DNA of 24,473 nucleotides, taken from positions 1 to 24,473 of the forward strand of contig CAZXAQ010000060.1 in assembly GCA_964638635.1 (NCBI GenBank). Direction: 5' to 3'. Shown here in pieces: positions 1 through 7,772 of this stretch. A program made the position numbers and the translations under genes. Each line of letters begins with the position of its first letter. Within the stretch, counting starts at the first letter, position 1. Below the pieces are notes generated by a model. The model was given only the letters and a program-made list of their open reading frames with translations. It was not told the DNA's origin and did no database searches. Source of the stretch: SZUA-430 sp964638635 (GTDB lineage Bacteria > Pseudomonadota > Alphaproteobacteria > Micropepsales > Micropepsaceae).

Positions 1-719
1 ATGTGGGGTTCGATCAGGGCGGGCTGTTGACCGACGGCGTCGATCAGCATCCGCATTGCATCCTGTTGCTCGACGAAATCGAGAAGGCGCATCCGGACCT
101 GTTCAATATTCTGTTGCAGGTGATGGATCACGGGAAGCTCACCGATCACAACGGCAAGAAGATCGACTTCCGCAATGTCGTGCTCATCATGACGACGAAC
201 GCGGGTGCGTCGGATGCTGCGAAGGAATCGATCGGCTTCGGGCGCGGGCGTCGCGAAGGCGAGGATACGGAAGCGATCAAGAAGCTGTTCACGCCGGAGT
301 TCCGCAATCGTCTCGATGCGGTCATCGGCTTTGCGCCGCTTTCGCAAGAGATCATCGAGCGGGTCGTCGAGAAGTTCGTGTTGCAGCTTGAGGCGCAGCT
401 TTCCGACCGTAACGTGACGTTCGAATTGGATCCGGACGCAACGCGCTGGCTGGCCGAGCACGGCTACGACGAGGCGTTCGGCGCGCGGCCGCTGGCGCGG
501 TTGATCCAGGATACGATCAAAAAGCCGCTGGCCGACGACATCTTGTTCGGCAAGCTGGCGCGCGGAGGCACGGTGAAGATGACCGTCAAACCCGACAGGT
601 CTGGCCTTGCGTTCGAGATCATCGAAGCGCCGCAATTGCCGGCCAAGATGGCAACGACGGGTGATGACTCCGACGGCGACGGGGAGTCAGAGCCGCACGA
701 GCCTGAATTGGTGAAATGA
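1..719 (+). CDS. clpA: ATP-dependent Clp protease ATP-binding subunit ClpA, C-terminal part
   Basis: AAA+ unfoldase that feeds substrates to ClpP in the cytoplasm. The window starts inside the gene, so only about the last 238 codons are present. The first full codon is at base 3 and is a valine of the conserved YVGFDQGG segment, not a start. Visible in the fragment: the Walker B of the second AAA+ module (LLLDEIEKAHPD, about residues 21-32), the sensor-1 region (MTTNAGA), the ClpP-docking tripeptide IGF (about 77-79, in the loop where E. coli ClpA has IGL), the FRNRLD arginine-finger segment and sensor 2 (GARPLARLI). An acidic tail of about 25 residues follows the conserved end. The stop overlaps the start of the next gene (ATGA), suggesting translational coupling. 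The partner clpS would be expected upstream, outside the window. Confidence 0.96.
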   Translation, partial: VGFDQGGLLTDGVDQHPHCILLLDEIEKAHPDLFNILLQVMDHGKLTDHNGKKIDFRNVVLIMTTNAGASDAAKESIGFGRGRREGEDTEAIKKLFTPEFRNRLDAVIGFAPLSQEIIERVVEKFVLQLEAQLSDRNVTFELDPDATRWLAEHGYDEAFGARPLARLIQDTIKKPLADDILFGKLARGGTVKMTVKPDRSGLAFEIIEAPQLPAKMATTGDDSDGDGESEPHEPELVK

Positions 720-1354
720 CGCGCATCCTTCTGGCCTTGGCCTTTTTCGTGTGCCTCGCCGCGCCTTCGCGCGCGGAGGAGGAGGTCATCATTCGCGGTC
801 AGTTCCCGCAGATTCTCGCGCGGGGCGAGACCGTGGTGCAGATGGCGAACCGTATGGCGGCGACGCTAATCAATCTCGACCGCCTGATCGCGCCGCCGTG
901 CGGGATGAAGCGGATCTTCGAGTTTGCGGGCGCCGACTACTACGACGAGAACGACCTCTCGAAGCGCATCGAGCCTAGCCGGCGCGGCGTGTGGCGGATT
1001 GCGGTGATCGGAAAGGGCTGTTGGTCGCCGAGGCTGCACAACGTCTTCTTGTATCCGCGCGTGGGCGTGCCGGCTGGTCTGCGGTTGGGCGTGCCCGGGC
1101 GGTCGGTCGCGGGCGTGCGGCTGCAGGCGGAGGCCGTGCCGCTGGTCTTACGCGAGGCGAACGGGATTGCGATGCGAGGCAATTGCGACGAGCCTGCATT
1201 CCTGGTCGACAGCGTGGTCACGAAGGCGCGCGTGCCGGGCAAGCCGTGGACCGAGTCGTGGTCGGCATCCGCGTGCGAGGTCACGCGCAAGTTCGCCGTG
1301 ATGTTCTCGCCGGACGGCGCGAAGACGCGGATCGGTGTGGCGCTTTCAGACTGA
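716..1354 (+). CDS. Putative secreted periplasmic protein, function unknown
   Basis: A 212-residue protein that I do not recognise. Residues 1-20 look like a Sec signal peptide: Arg at position 3, a hydrophobic core LLALAFFVCLAA, then a likely cleavage site around PSRA-EE. The predicted mature part has four cysteines in separate segments (PPCG, GKGCW, GNCD, SACE), enough for two disulfides, and no visible membrane helix. The ATG overlaps the clpA stop by four bases, so it is probably translated from the clpA mRNA, although an exported protein has no obvious link to ClpA. Its end lies two bases from the convergent HIT gene. The coding call rests on the signal peptide, the overlap and the lack of a better frame; no function is assigned. 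Confidence 0.8.
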   Translation: MTRILLALAFFVCLAAPSRAEEEVIIRGQFPQILARGETVVQMANRMAATLINLDRLIAPPCGMKRIFEFAGADYYDENDLSKRIEPSRRGVWRIAVIGKGCWSPRLHNVFLYPRVGVPAGLRLGVPGRSVAGVRLQAEAVPLVLREANGIAMRGNCDEPAFLVDSVVTKARVPGKPWTESWSASACEVTRKFAVMFSPDGAKTRIGVALSD

Positions 1355-1356
1355 TT

Positions 1357-1776
1357 CTATCTGATTGCGGCCGTTATCTTCGCGGCGAGCGCCTTAAGCT
1401 GCTCGAAATTTGCGGTTTCGCGGGCGTGCAGTTTGAGGTCTAGGCCCGACGTACGCGGGATCACGTGGAAGTGGATATGGAAGACGGTTTGGCCCGCCGC
1501 CGCACCGTTGAGTTGTGCGATCAGGATGCCGGGGGCGTTTGTGACTTCTTTCACAGCGGCCGCGACTTTCTTCGTCGTTTTGATGAGGGCTGCGGCGCCT
1601 TCGGGGCTGAGGTCGAAGATCGACTCGGCGCCTTCTTTCGGGATCACCAGCGTGTGGCCTTCGGCTTGGGGCATGATGTCCATGAAGGCGAGCGTGTGCG
1701 CGTCTTCGTAGACCTTGAAGCAGGGCGCTTCGCCGCGGACGATTTTCGCGAAGATGTTGTTGGGGTCATAGGTCAT
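1357..1776 (-). CDS. HIT family (histidine triad) hydrolase
   Basis: A 139-residue cytoplasmic protein of the HINT/HIT branch, which hydrolyses nucleoside phosphoramidates or similar nucleotide conjugates. The hallmark HIHFHVIP histidine triad is near residue 100, and the N-terminal Phe-x-Lys-Ile-Val-x-Gly-Glu-x-Pro (IFAKIVRGEAPC) is standard. The frame is open further upstream, but the start MTYDPNNIF at 1776 is preferred: it has a purine-rich AAGGAAG about six bases upstream and matches family length. It overlaps the end of the GNAT gene by 11 bases, so HIT, GNAT and RidA look like one transcript. The in vivo substrate cannot be told from the sequence. Confidence 0.93.
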   Translation of the reverse strand: MTYDPNNIFAKIVRGEAPCFKVYEDAHTLAFMDIMPQAEGHTLVIPKEGAESIFDLSPEGAAALIKTTKKVAAAVKEVTNAPGILIAQLNGAAAGQTVFHIHFHVIPRTSGLDLKLHARETANFEQLKALAAKITAAIR

Positions 1777-2953
1777 CGGAGGCTTCCTTCTTGAAGGGCG
1801 CGTGTTCTGCGAGCGCTTCCATTTCCTCACCGACCGCGCGGCGTTCTTCGTTCAAGTAGCGGGCGACCGCGTCGCGGAGGCCCGCGTGCGCGATCCAGTG
1901 TGCGGAATAGGTGCGAACGGGCAGGTAGCCGCGCGCGAGTTTGTGCGCGCCTTGGGCGCCGGCTTCGACCACCTTCAAACCCTTCGCGATCGCGTAGTCG
2001 ATTGCTTGATAGTAGCAGAGCTCGAAATGCAAGAACGGGTGGTGTTCGAGCGCGCCCCAGTTGCGACCGTAGAGCGTGTCGGCGCCGATGAAGTTCAAGG
2101 CGCCTGCGATGTAGCGGCCGTTGCGCTTGGCCATGATCAACAGGATACGGTCGGCCATGCTTTGACCGACGAGGCTAAAGAACTTTCGCGTGAGATAGGG
2201 CGAGCCCCATTTGCGCGATCCGGTGTCCATATAGAACGCGAAGAAGGCGTCCCAATGTGCTTCCGTCAAATCGCTGCCTGTCAGCCATTCGACGTCGATT
2301 CCGGCCCTTAGAGCTTCGGCGCGTTCGCGACGCAGGTTCTTGCGCTTGATCGATGAGAGCGCGCACAAGAAATCGTCGAAGCTGCCATAGGCTTCGTTGC
2401 GCCAATGGAACTGCTGGTCGTGGCGTTGCAGGAAACCGAGCGGCGCGAGCGCTTCAGCCTCTTCTTGCGGCGCGAAGGTGATGTGCAGCGACGAGACTTG
2501 GAGCTTCTGTGCGATGGCCATCATGGCGCGGGCGAGCGGTTCGCGCGCCGCGACGTCCCCGCCGGTCAGCAGGCGTGGGCCGGTCGCCGGTGTGAACGGC
2601 ACGGTGACTTGGAGTTTCGGATAGTATTCGCCGCCGGCGCGTTCGAACGCTTGCGCCCAGCCGTGGTCGAAGACGTATTCGCCGTAGGAATGGCTCTTCA
2701 CGTACATCGGGGCGGCGGCGATGGCGTGGCCGGATTGTTCGACCAAAATGTGGGCGGGTTGCCAGCCGGTGCGCGCGGTGGCGGAGCCGCTCTCCTCCAG
2801 CGCCGAGAGGAAGGCGTGCGTGAGGAACGGGTTGAAGCGGCTGCCCGGCGGGTTGGCGAGCGCATCCCATGCGGCGGGCGCGATGCCGCTCATGCCGTCC
2901 AGAATGCGGGCGGACGGCGCCGACTTTGCCGCTGCCGTCCGGTTCGTTGTCAT
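1766..2953 (-). CDS. GNAT family N-acetyltransferase, DUF482 (COG3146) type
   Basis: A 395-residue protein of the FemAB/GNAT-like fold family often named peptidoglycan biosynthesis/recognition protein. Recognised from overall pattern: an N-terminal segment with WDALANPPGSRFNPFLTHAFLSALEESG, a central SSIKRKNLRRERAEA segment, the YMDTGSRKWGSPYLTRKFF block, and near the C-terminus the motif YGRNWG...HPFLHFELCYYQAIDYAI followed by EAGAQGAHKLARGYLP. These C-terminal blocks are strongly conserved in alphaproteobacterial members. The substrate is not established. The ATG overlaps the RidA stop (ATGA), and the 3' end overlaps the HIT start. No signal peptide or membrane helix is seen. Confidence 0.9.
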   Translation of the reverse strand: MTTNRTAAAKSAPSARILDGMSGIAPAAWDALANPPGSRFNPFLTHAFLSALEESGSATARTGWQPAHILVEQSGHAIAAAPMYVKSHSYGEYVFDHGWAQAFERAGGEYYPKLQVTVPFTPATGPRLLTGGDVAAREPLARAMMAIAQKLQVSSLHITFAPQEEAEALAPLGFLQRHDQQFHWRNEAYGSFDDFLCALSSIKRKNLRRERAEALRAGIDVEWLTGSDLTEAHWDAFFAFYMDTGSRKWGSPYLTRKFFSLVGQSMADRILLIMAKRNGRYIAGALNFIGADTLYGRNWGALEHHPFLHFELCYYQAIDYAIAKGLKVVEAGAQGAHKLARGYLPVRTYSAHWIAHAGLRDAVARYLNEERRAVGEEMEALAEHAPFKKEASDDL

Positions 2954-3417
2954 GCGATCTCGAACGTGGCTTCGACTTCGACGGCGACATTGCGCGGCAG
3001 CGAACCTGCGCCGACGGCGGCGCGCGCGTGTTTGCCGAGGTCGCCGAAAATCTGCACGAGCGTGTCGGAGGCGCCGTTGATGACCTCGGGGTGCTGGGCG
3101 AAGCCGGGCACGGCGTTGACGAAGCCCGTCACCTTCACGCAGCGCTTCACGCGGTCGAGATTGCCGCCGCAGGCTTCGCGCAGTTGCGCCACGATGTTGA
3201 GCGCGCAGAGACGAGCGGCCGCCTGGCCTTGCTCGACCGTGAAGTCCTTGCCGACCTGGCCCACATATTCGAGGCCGTTCGGGCCCAGGGTCACTTGGCC
3301 CGAAATGAAGACCAGATTTCCCGTGACCACGTAGGGGACGTAGTTCGCGACCGGTGCCACGGCTTTGGGCAGCGTGATGTCAAGTTCTTTGAGGCGAGCT
3401 TCGACGCGTCCGGTCAT
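2950..3417 (-). CDS. RidA/YjgF family protein (enamine/imine deaminase type)
   Basis: A 155-residue member of the RidA family; founders hydrolyse reactive 2-aminoacrylate-type imines from PLP enzymes. This longer class (about 150 residues) is not classic RidA: it has VFISGQVTLGP near the N-terminus and ends in SLPRNVAVEVEATFEIA, where the arginine may be the carboxylate-binding residue. The frame extends to 3489, but the start MTGRVEARLKELDITLP at 3417 fits the family and has AAGGG seven bases upstream. It is first in a RidA-GNAT-HIT cotranscribed set and is divergent from aguA across about 90 bases. Several PLP or amino-group enzymes are nearby, but a direct functional link is only an inference. 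Confidence 0.92.
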   Translation of the reverse strand: MTGRVEARLKELDITLPKAVAPVANYVPYVVTGNLVFISGQVTLGPNGLEYVGQVGKDFTVEQGQAAARLCALNIVAQLREACGGNLDRVKRCVKVTGFVNAVPGFAQHPEVINGASDTLVQIFGDLGKHARAAVGAGSLPRNVAVEVEATFEIA

Positions 3418-3507
3418 GTCTTGTCCCTTTGCGAAAGGCGAGTGTCCATGCGAGAAACGGAAGCTCGCAAATCGGGCGCGCCGACGCAACTTCGGAACGC
3501 GGGAATC

Positions 3508-4578
3508 ATGTCAAAACGCCTTGATGCCGACGACCGCTGTCCCGTGCGCGACGGGCTTTTCATGCCCGCCGAGTGGGAGACGCACGCGCGGACCTGGATG
3601 GCTTGGCCGTGCCGGTTGGAGCCGTGGGGCTCGCCCGAGGGGATGCTGCGGGCGCGGCTTGGCCATGCGGCGGTGGCGCGCGCGATCTCAGGGTTCGAGA
3701 AGGTGACGATGGCGGTGCATCCGCGCGACGTCGACGAGGCGCGGCTGATGATGGGGCGCGGGATCGAGATTTTCGAAGTGCTGATCGACGATTCTTGGGC
3801 GCGCGACAGCGGGCCGATTTTCGTCAGCGATGGGCGCGACGGGGTGGCGGGCGTGCATTGGCGCTTCAATGCGTGGGGGAACAAGTACATCGGCTTCGAC
3901 GAAGACGCGGCGTTCGGGCGGCGCGTGATCGAGGCTTTGGATATGCGCCGCTATGAAGGGCCGATGGTGCTCGAAGGCGGGTCGATCTGCGTGGACGGCG
4001 AGGGGACGCTGATCACGACGGAGCAGTGTTTGCTGAACGAGAACCGGAATCCGAATTTGGACCGGCAGCAGATCGAAGAACGGCTGGCGCTCTATTGTGG
4101 CGTGACGAAGGTCATCTGGTTGGGCGAGGGGCTGGAGGACGACGAGACGGACGGCCACGTCGACAACATTGCGTGTTTCGCCGGACCCGGGCGCGTGATG
4201 ATCTACGGCGCGCGCGAGAAAGGCGGGCTGAACGAGCGCGTGATGCGCGACAATGTTGCGCGACTGAAGGCCGCGCGGGATGCGCGTGGACGTTCGCTGG
4301 AGATCATCGAGTTGCCCGAGCCGGCACGGCGCGAGCGGCACGACGGCCGCAGGCTCGACATGAGCTACATCAACTTCTATTTCGCGAACTACGGGATCGT
4401 ACTGCCGTCGTTCGACGATCCGATGGATGCGGTGGCGGCCGAGATCATGGAGAAAGCGTTTCCGGACCGGCGGATCGTTCAGGTGTCCGCGCTCGATATC
4501 GTAGAGGGCGGTGGCGGCATCCACTGCATCACGCAACAGCAGCCGGCAGGGCGCGCGCTTGCGCCGGACATCAGATGA
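3508..4578 (+). CDS. aguA: Agmatine deiminase
   Basis: Converts agmatine to N-carbamoylputrescine plus ammonia, the first step of the agmatine route to putrescine; a peptidyl-arginine-deiminase fold enzyme in the cytoplasm. With the start at 3508 the protein has 356 residues. Conserved blocks: MPAEWETHARTWMAWP (N-terminus), DDSWARDSGPIFV, FNAWGNKY, EGGSICVDGEGTLITTEQCLL, DDETDGHVDNIACF, and the catalytic GGIHCITQQQP with Cys at about 340. The reading frame is open well upstream; the ATG at 3508 is chosen because homology starts about 18 residues later, and an ATG at 3449 is an alternative. It overlaps the VIT1-like gene (ATGA), and aguB follows, which supports the agmatine assignment over other PAD-like enzymes. 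Confidence 0.95.
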   Translation: MSKRLDADDRCPVRDGLFMPAEWETHARTWMAWPCRLEPWGSPEGMLRARLGHAAVARAISGFEKVTMAVHPRDVDEARLMMGRGIEIFEVLIDDSWARDSGPIFVSDGRDGVAGVHWRFNAWGNKYIGFDEDAAFGRRVIEALDMRRYEGPMVLEGGSICVDGEGTLITTEQCLLNENRNPNLDRQQIEERLALYCGVTKVIWLGEGLEDDETDGHVDNIACFAGPGRVMIYGAREKGGLNERVMRDNVARLKAARDARGRSLEIIELPEPARRERHDGRRLDMSYINFYFANYGIVLPSFDDPMDAVAAEIMEKAFPDRRIVQVSALDIVEGGGGIHCITQQQPAGRALAPDIR

Positions 4579-5615
4579 AGCCGTCCGATGCAAAGCACAC
4601 GCTAGGTCGCTTTCGGTCGGAGAAGGAATCGGCGTGGCTCTATGAGGCCGTCGCCGGCGCCGAGAGCGATCCTATGAAGGCGAAGCTGTTTCGTGACCTT
4701 GCCGTTGCGGCGGAGAAGCAGGCGGCCATCTTGGCCGGCGATCTCGGCGGTGCACCGGCGTTTCGTCCGAGCGTGCGCGCGCGGGCGATCGCGGTGCTGG
4801 TGGGGCTCATTGGACCCCGTGTGGCGCGTCCGGTGCTTGCGGCCGCGAAGGTGCGCGGGATTTCCGTCTATTCAGCATCGCCGCCGCCAGCGGGTCACGC
4901 GATGCCGACATCGGTTGCGGGTATTGGCGGGCGTCATCGCGGGGCAGGTGGCGGTGCGCTACGCGCGGGCGTGTTCGGGGTGAACGACGGGCTCGTGTCG
5001 AGTGCGTGTTTGATTTTCGGCGTGGCGGGGGCGGGTGCCGATCCGAAAGTGATTGTGCTGACGGGCGTCGCCGGATTGCTCGCCGGCGCGTTCTCGATGG
5101 CGGCGGGTGAGTATCTTTCGATGCTTTCTCAGCGCGAGATGTTCGAGCACCAGATCGGCGAGGAACGCGACGAACTCGATCGTTATCCCGCAGAGGAAGC
5201 CGAAGAACTCGCGCTGATCTACGCGGCGCGCGGCATTCCGATCGACGAGGCGCGTGGGATCGCGAAGCGACTGATCGCCAATCCGAAGCAGGCGCTCGAC
5301 ACATTGGCGCGCGAGGAGCTTGGTTTGAATCCCGAGGATCTCGGATCGCCGTGGGGTGCCGCGGCTTCGTCGTTCGTTGCGTTTGCGATCGGCGCCGTAT
5401 TGCCGCTGGCGCCGTTCCTATTCGGCACAGGGGCGTCAGCGCTTCCCATCGCGATCGGCGTGACGGGCATTGCGCTGTTTGCCGTCGGGGCGGCGCTCAG
5501 CCTCTTTTCCGGGCGCAATGCGTTCTTTGGCGGGATGCGCATGCTCGCCATTGGCGCGCTCGCCGGTGGCGCTACCTACGGGATCGGTCAGCTCTTGGGT
5601 GTCGGCGTTGCTTGA
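4575..5615 (+). CDS. VIT1/CCC1-family (MbfA-like) membrane iron/manganese transporter with reduced ferritin-like N-terminal domain
   Basis: A 346-residue membrane protein. Residues about 133-346 are a VIT1/CCC1 domain, with GVFGVNDGLVSSACLIFGVAGA, AGAFSMAAGEYLSM, the acidic cytoplasmic region EHQIGEERDELDRYP and three further hydrophobic segments. Relatives move Fe2+ or Mn2+ across the membrane; the alphaproteobacterial MbfA protein is an iron exporter with an N-terminal ferritin-like domain. Residues 1-125 resemble that domain (EKESAWLYEAV), but the second iron-ligand motif, normally an ExxH such as EARHA, reads AAEKQAAI without the histidine, and the later helix has KVRGISVYSA. A canonical di-iron site is therefore not visible, and iron oxidation by this copy is doubtful. 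The ATG overlaps the aguA stop; aguB starts 37 bases downstream, so an unrelated-looking transporter lies inside the agmatine pathway unit. Confidence 0.9.
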   Translation: MKPSDAKHTLGRFRSEKESAWLYEAVAGAESDPMKAKLFRDLAVAAEKQAAILAGDLGGAPAFRPSVRARAIAVLVGLIGPRVARPVLAAAKVRGISVYSASPPPAGHAMPTSVAGIGGRHRGAGGGALRAGVFGVNDGLVSSACLIFGVAGAGADPKVIVLTGVAGLLAGAFSMAAGEYLSMLSQREMFEHQIGEERDELDRYPAEEAEELALIYAARGIPIDEARGIAKRLIANPKQALDTLAREELGLNPEDLGSPWGAAASSFVAFAIGAVLPLAPFLFGTGASALPIAIGVTGIALFAVGAALSLFSGRNAFFGGMRMLAIGALAGGATYGIGQLLGVGVA

Positions 5616-5652
5616 GCTATGAGAACGCCGTGACAGTCGAGTGGAACGCATT

Positions 5653-6525
5653 ATGAGGCAGGTGACGCTGGCAGCGACGCAGATGGCGTGCGGGCCGGAT
5701 CGTGCGGCGAATATCGCGAATGCGAAGCGGTTGGTGCGCCAGGCGAAGGCTCAGGGCGCGCAGGTGATCTTGATCCAGGAGCTGTTCGAGACGCCTTACT
5801 TTTGCAAGGACCAGTTGGCGAAGCACTTTTCGCTGGCGCAGCCTTTCGAGAACAATGCGTTGATCGCTGAGTTTTCGGCGTTGGCGAAGGAGCTTGGCGT
5901 GGTGTTGCCGCTTTCGTTTTTCGAGCGGGCGAACAATGCGCACTTCAATTCGCTAGCCATGATCGACGCTGACGGATCCGTGCTCGGGCTCTATCGCAAG
6001 TCGCACATTCCTGATGGGCCGGGGTATCAGGAGAAGTTCTACTTCAACCCGGGCGATACGGGTTTCAAGGTTTGGCCGACGCGCTATGGCAGGATCGGGG
6101 CTGCGATCTGTTGGGATCAGTGGTTTCCGGAAGGTGCGCGCGCGATGGCGCTGATGGGCGCTGAAATCCTCTGCTATCCGACGGCGATTGGGACGGAGCC
6201 GCCGCCGGCACCGTCCGTCGATTCTTCCGCGCATTGGCGGCGCGTGATGCAGGGGCATGCGGGGGCGAACTATGTCCCGCTGATCGCCTCGAACCGGATT
6301 GGGCGCGAAGTCGGCGAGACGTGCGAGATCACGTTCTATGGCACGTCGTTCATCGCGGGGCCGACGGGAGAGATTCTGGCGGATGCGGGGCGGGATAAGG
6401 AAGCTGTGATCACGGCGACGGTCGACCTCGATGCGATTGCGACGGCGCGCAATTCGTGGGGGATGTTCCGCGACCGGCGACCGGAGCTCTATGGGCCTCT
6501 GATGTCGCTCGATGGGAAGGGCTAG
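5653..6525 (+). CDS. aguB: N-carbamoylputrescine amidase
   Basis: A nitrilase-superfamily enzyme that hydrolyses N-carbamoylputrescine to putrescine, CO2 and ammonia, completing the pathway started by AguA. With the ATG at 5653 it has 290 residues. The catalytic triad is visible: Glu about 43 in LIQELFETPYF, Lys about 116 in LYRKSHIPDGPGYQEKFYF and Cys about 153 in GAAICWDQWFPE. The ETPYFC, WRRVMQGHAGAN and NRIG blocks mark the AguB branch rather than general nitrilases. An in-frame GTG at 5641 would add four residues, but MRQVTLAATQMAC is the usual family start. Its stop codon overlaps the convergent dinB stop at the palindrome CTAG. Confidence 0.96.
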   Translation: MRQVTLAATQMACGPDRAANIANAKRLVRQAKAQGAQVILIQELFETPYFCKDQLAKHFSLAQPFENNALIAEFSALAKELGVVLPLSFFERANNAHFNSLAMIDADGSVLGLYRKSHIPDGPGYQEKFYFNPGDTGFKVWPTRYGRIGAAICWDQWFPEGARAMALMGAEILCYPTAIGTEPPPAPSVDSSAHWRRVMQGHAGANYVPLIASNRIGREVGETCEITFYGTSFIAGPTGEILADAGRDKEAVITATVDLDAIATARNSWGMFRDRRPELYGPLMSLDGKG

Positions 6526-7772
6526 AGCGAGCGGCCTTTTTTGATCGCGCTGGAGCCGAATTTTTCGCGAACCTTGTCCATGGCGCGTTCGGCGGCGTCG
6601 CGGCGGGCGCCGGTTTGGTCGAAGAGGTCGGCTTCGTCGGTTTTCCCGGCGGGCACGAGGTCGGCGAGGCCGATGCCGATCAAGCGGTAGCGTTTGCCTT
6701 TGGCTTCGGCTTTGAGCAGGTCGCTCCCGGTTTCGAACAAGCGGCGGGCGAGTTGGGTCGGGCGGTCGAGCGTGTGGCGGCGGGTGACGATCTTGAAGTC
6801 CGCCGTCTTCAGCTTCAGCTGTACAACGTTGCCGCCGAGGTCGGCCGCTTTGGCGCGGGCGGAGACCTTTTCGCACAGCGCCCAGAGGATACGGGACAGT
6901 TGGTCGGCGTCGGCAATGTCGTGTTCGAACGTCGTTTCGGCGGAGATGCCTTTCGCCGGCGAACGCGGTTCGACGACGCGGGTGTCGTCGGCGTTCGAGA
7001 GCCGCCAAAGCCAGAGGCCGCTCGATCCGAAATGGGCGCCGAGTTCCTTCGGGTTGCGGCGGCGGACGTCGCCGATCGTGAAGATGCCGTCGCGGGAGAG
7101 GGAGGCCGCGAACGCTTTACCGACGCCGGGGAGCAGCGTCACCGGGCGCTTGTCGAGGAAGTCCACGGCCTCCGCCTTGCCGATGACGGAGAAGCCGCGC
7201 GGCTTGTCGAGGTCGGAGGCCACCTTGGCCAGAAACTTGTTGAAGCTGAGACCGATCGAGACGGTGATGTGAATTTCGTCTTCGATGCGGCGCGCCAGGC
7301 GGGCGAGCGTTTGGGCCGGCGAGCACTTGTGCAAGCGCTCGGTGCCGGCGAGGTCCAGGAAGGCTTCGTCGAGCGACAGGGGTTCGACGAGGGGCGTGGT
7401 TTCGAGCATCAGTTGGCGAACCTGGCGGCCGACGCTCACGTATTTCTGCATGTTGGGGCGCACGACAACCGCGTTTGGGCAAGCGGCCAATGCCTTGAAC
7501 ATCGGCATCGCCGACTTCACGCCGAACGTGCGGGCGATGTAGCAGGCGGCCGACACGACGCCGCGCTTGCCGCCGCCGACGATGACGGGCTTGTCCGCGA
7601 TGGCAGGGTTGTCGCGCTTTTCGATCGTGGCGTAGAACGCATCGCAGTCGATGTGGGCCATCGACAGGTTTGCGATTTCGTCATGGCGCACCAGCCGCGG
7701 GCTCTTGCATGATGGGCAACGGCGGGGGCCGTCCTCGATCAGCGTGAAGCAATCGCGGCAGAGCGTCGTCAT
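6522..7772 (-). CDS. dinB: DNA polymerase IV (Y family) with N-terminal zinc ribbon
   Basis: Error-prone translesion polymerase. The 416-residue protein starts with a Cys4 zinc ribbon (C5, C8, C19, C22), an extension seen in many alphaproteobacterial DinB proteins. The palm domain then shows the metal-binding HIDCDAFYATIE (D42) and SLDEAFLDL (D135, E136), PVIVGGG and CYIARTFGVKSAMP; the thumb has LLPGVGK. The little-finger domain follows, and near the C-terminus EADLF (about 380-384) resembles a beta-clamp-binding pentapeptide. The ATG overlaps the stop of the HAD-like gene upstream, so it is cotranscribed with the DUF3572 and HAD genes. I did not find a convincing LexA box in the short upstream regions. 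Confidence 0.96.
   Translation of the reverse strand: MTTLCRDCFTLIEDGPRRCPSCKSPRLVRHDEIANLSMAHIDCDAFYATIEKRDNPAIADKPVIVGGGKRGVVSAACYIARTFGVKSAMPMFKALAACPNAVVVRPNMQKYVSVGRQVRQLMLETTPLVEPLSLDEAFLDLAGTERLHKCSPAQTLARLARRIEDEIHITVSIGLSFNKFLAKVASDLDKPRGFSVIGKAEAVDFLDKRPVTLLPGVGKAFAASLSRDGIFTIGDVRRRNPKELGAHFGSSGLWLWRLSNADDTRVVEPRSPAKGISAETTFEHDIADADQLSRILWALCEKVSARAKAADLGGNVVQLKLKTADFKIVTRRHTLDRPTQLARRLFETGSDLLKAEAKGKRYRLIGIGLADLVPAGKTDEADLFDQTGARRDAAERAMDKVREKFGSSAIKKGRSL

Noticed and set aside
2869..3507. Long open frame extending upstream of aguA on the plus strand
   Set aside because: It runs antisense through the RidA gene and has no agmatine deiminase homology; the family start is near 3508.
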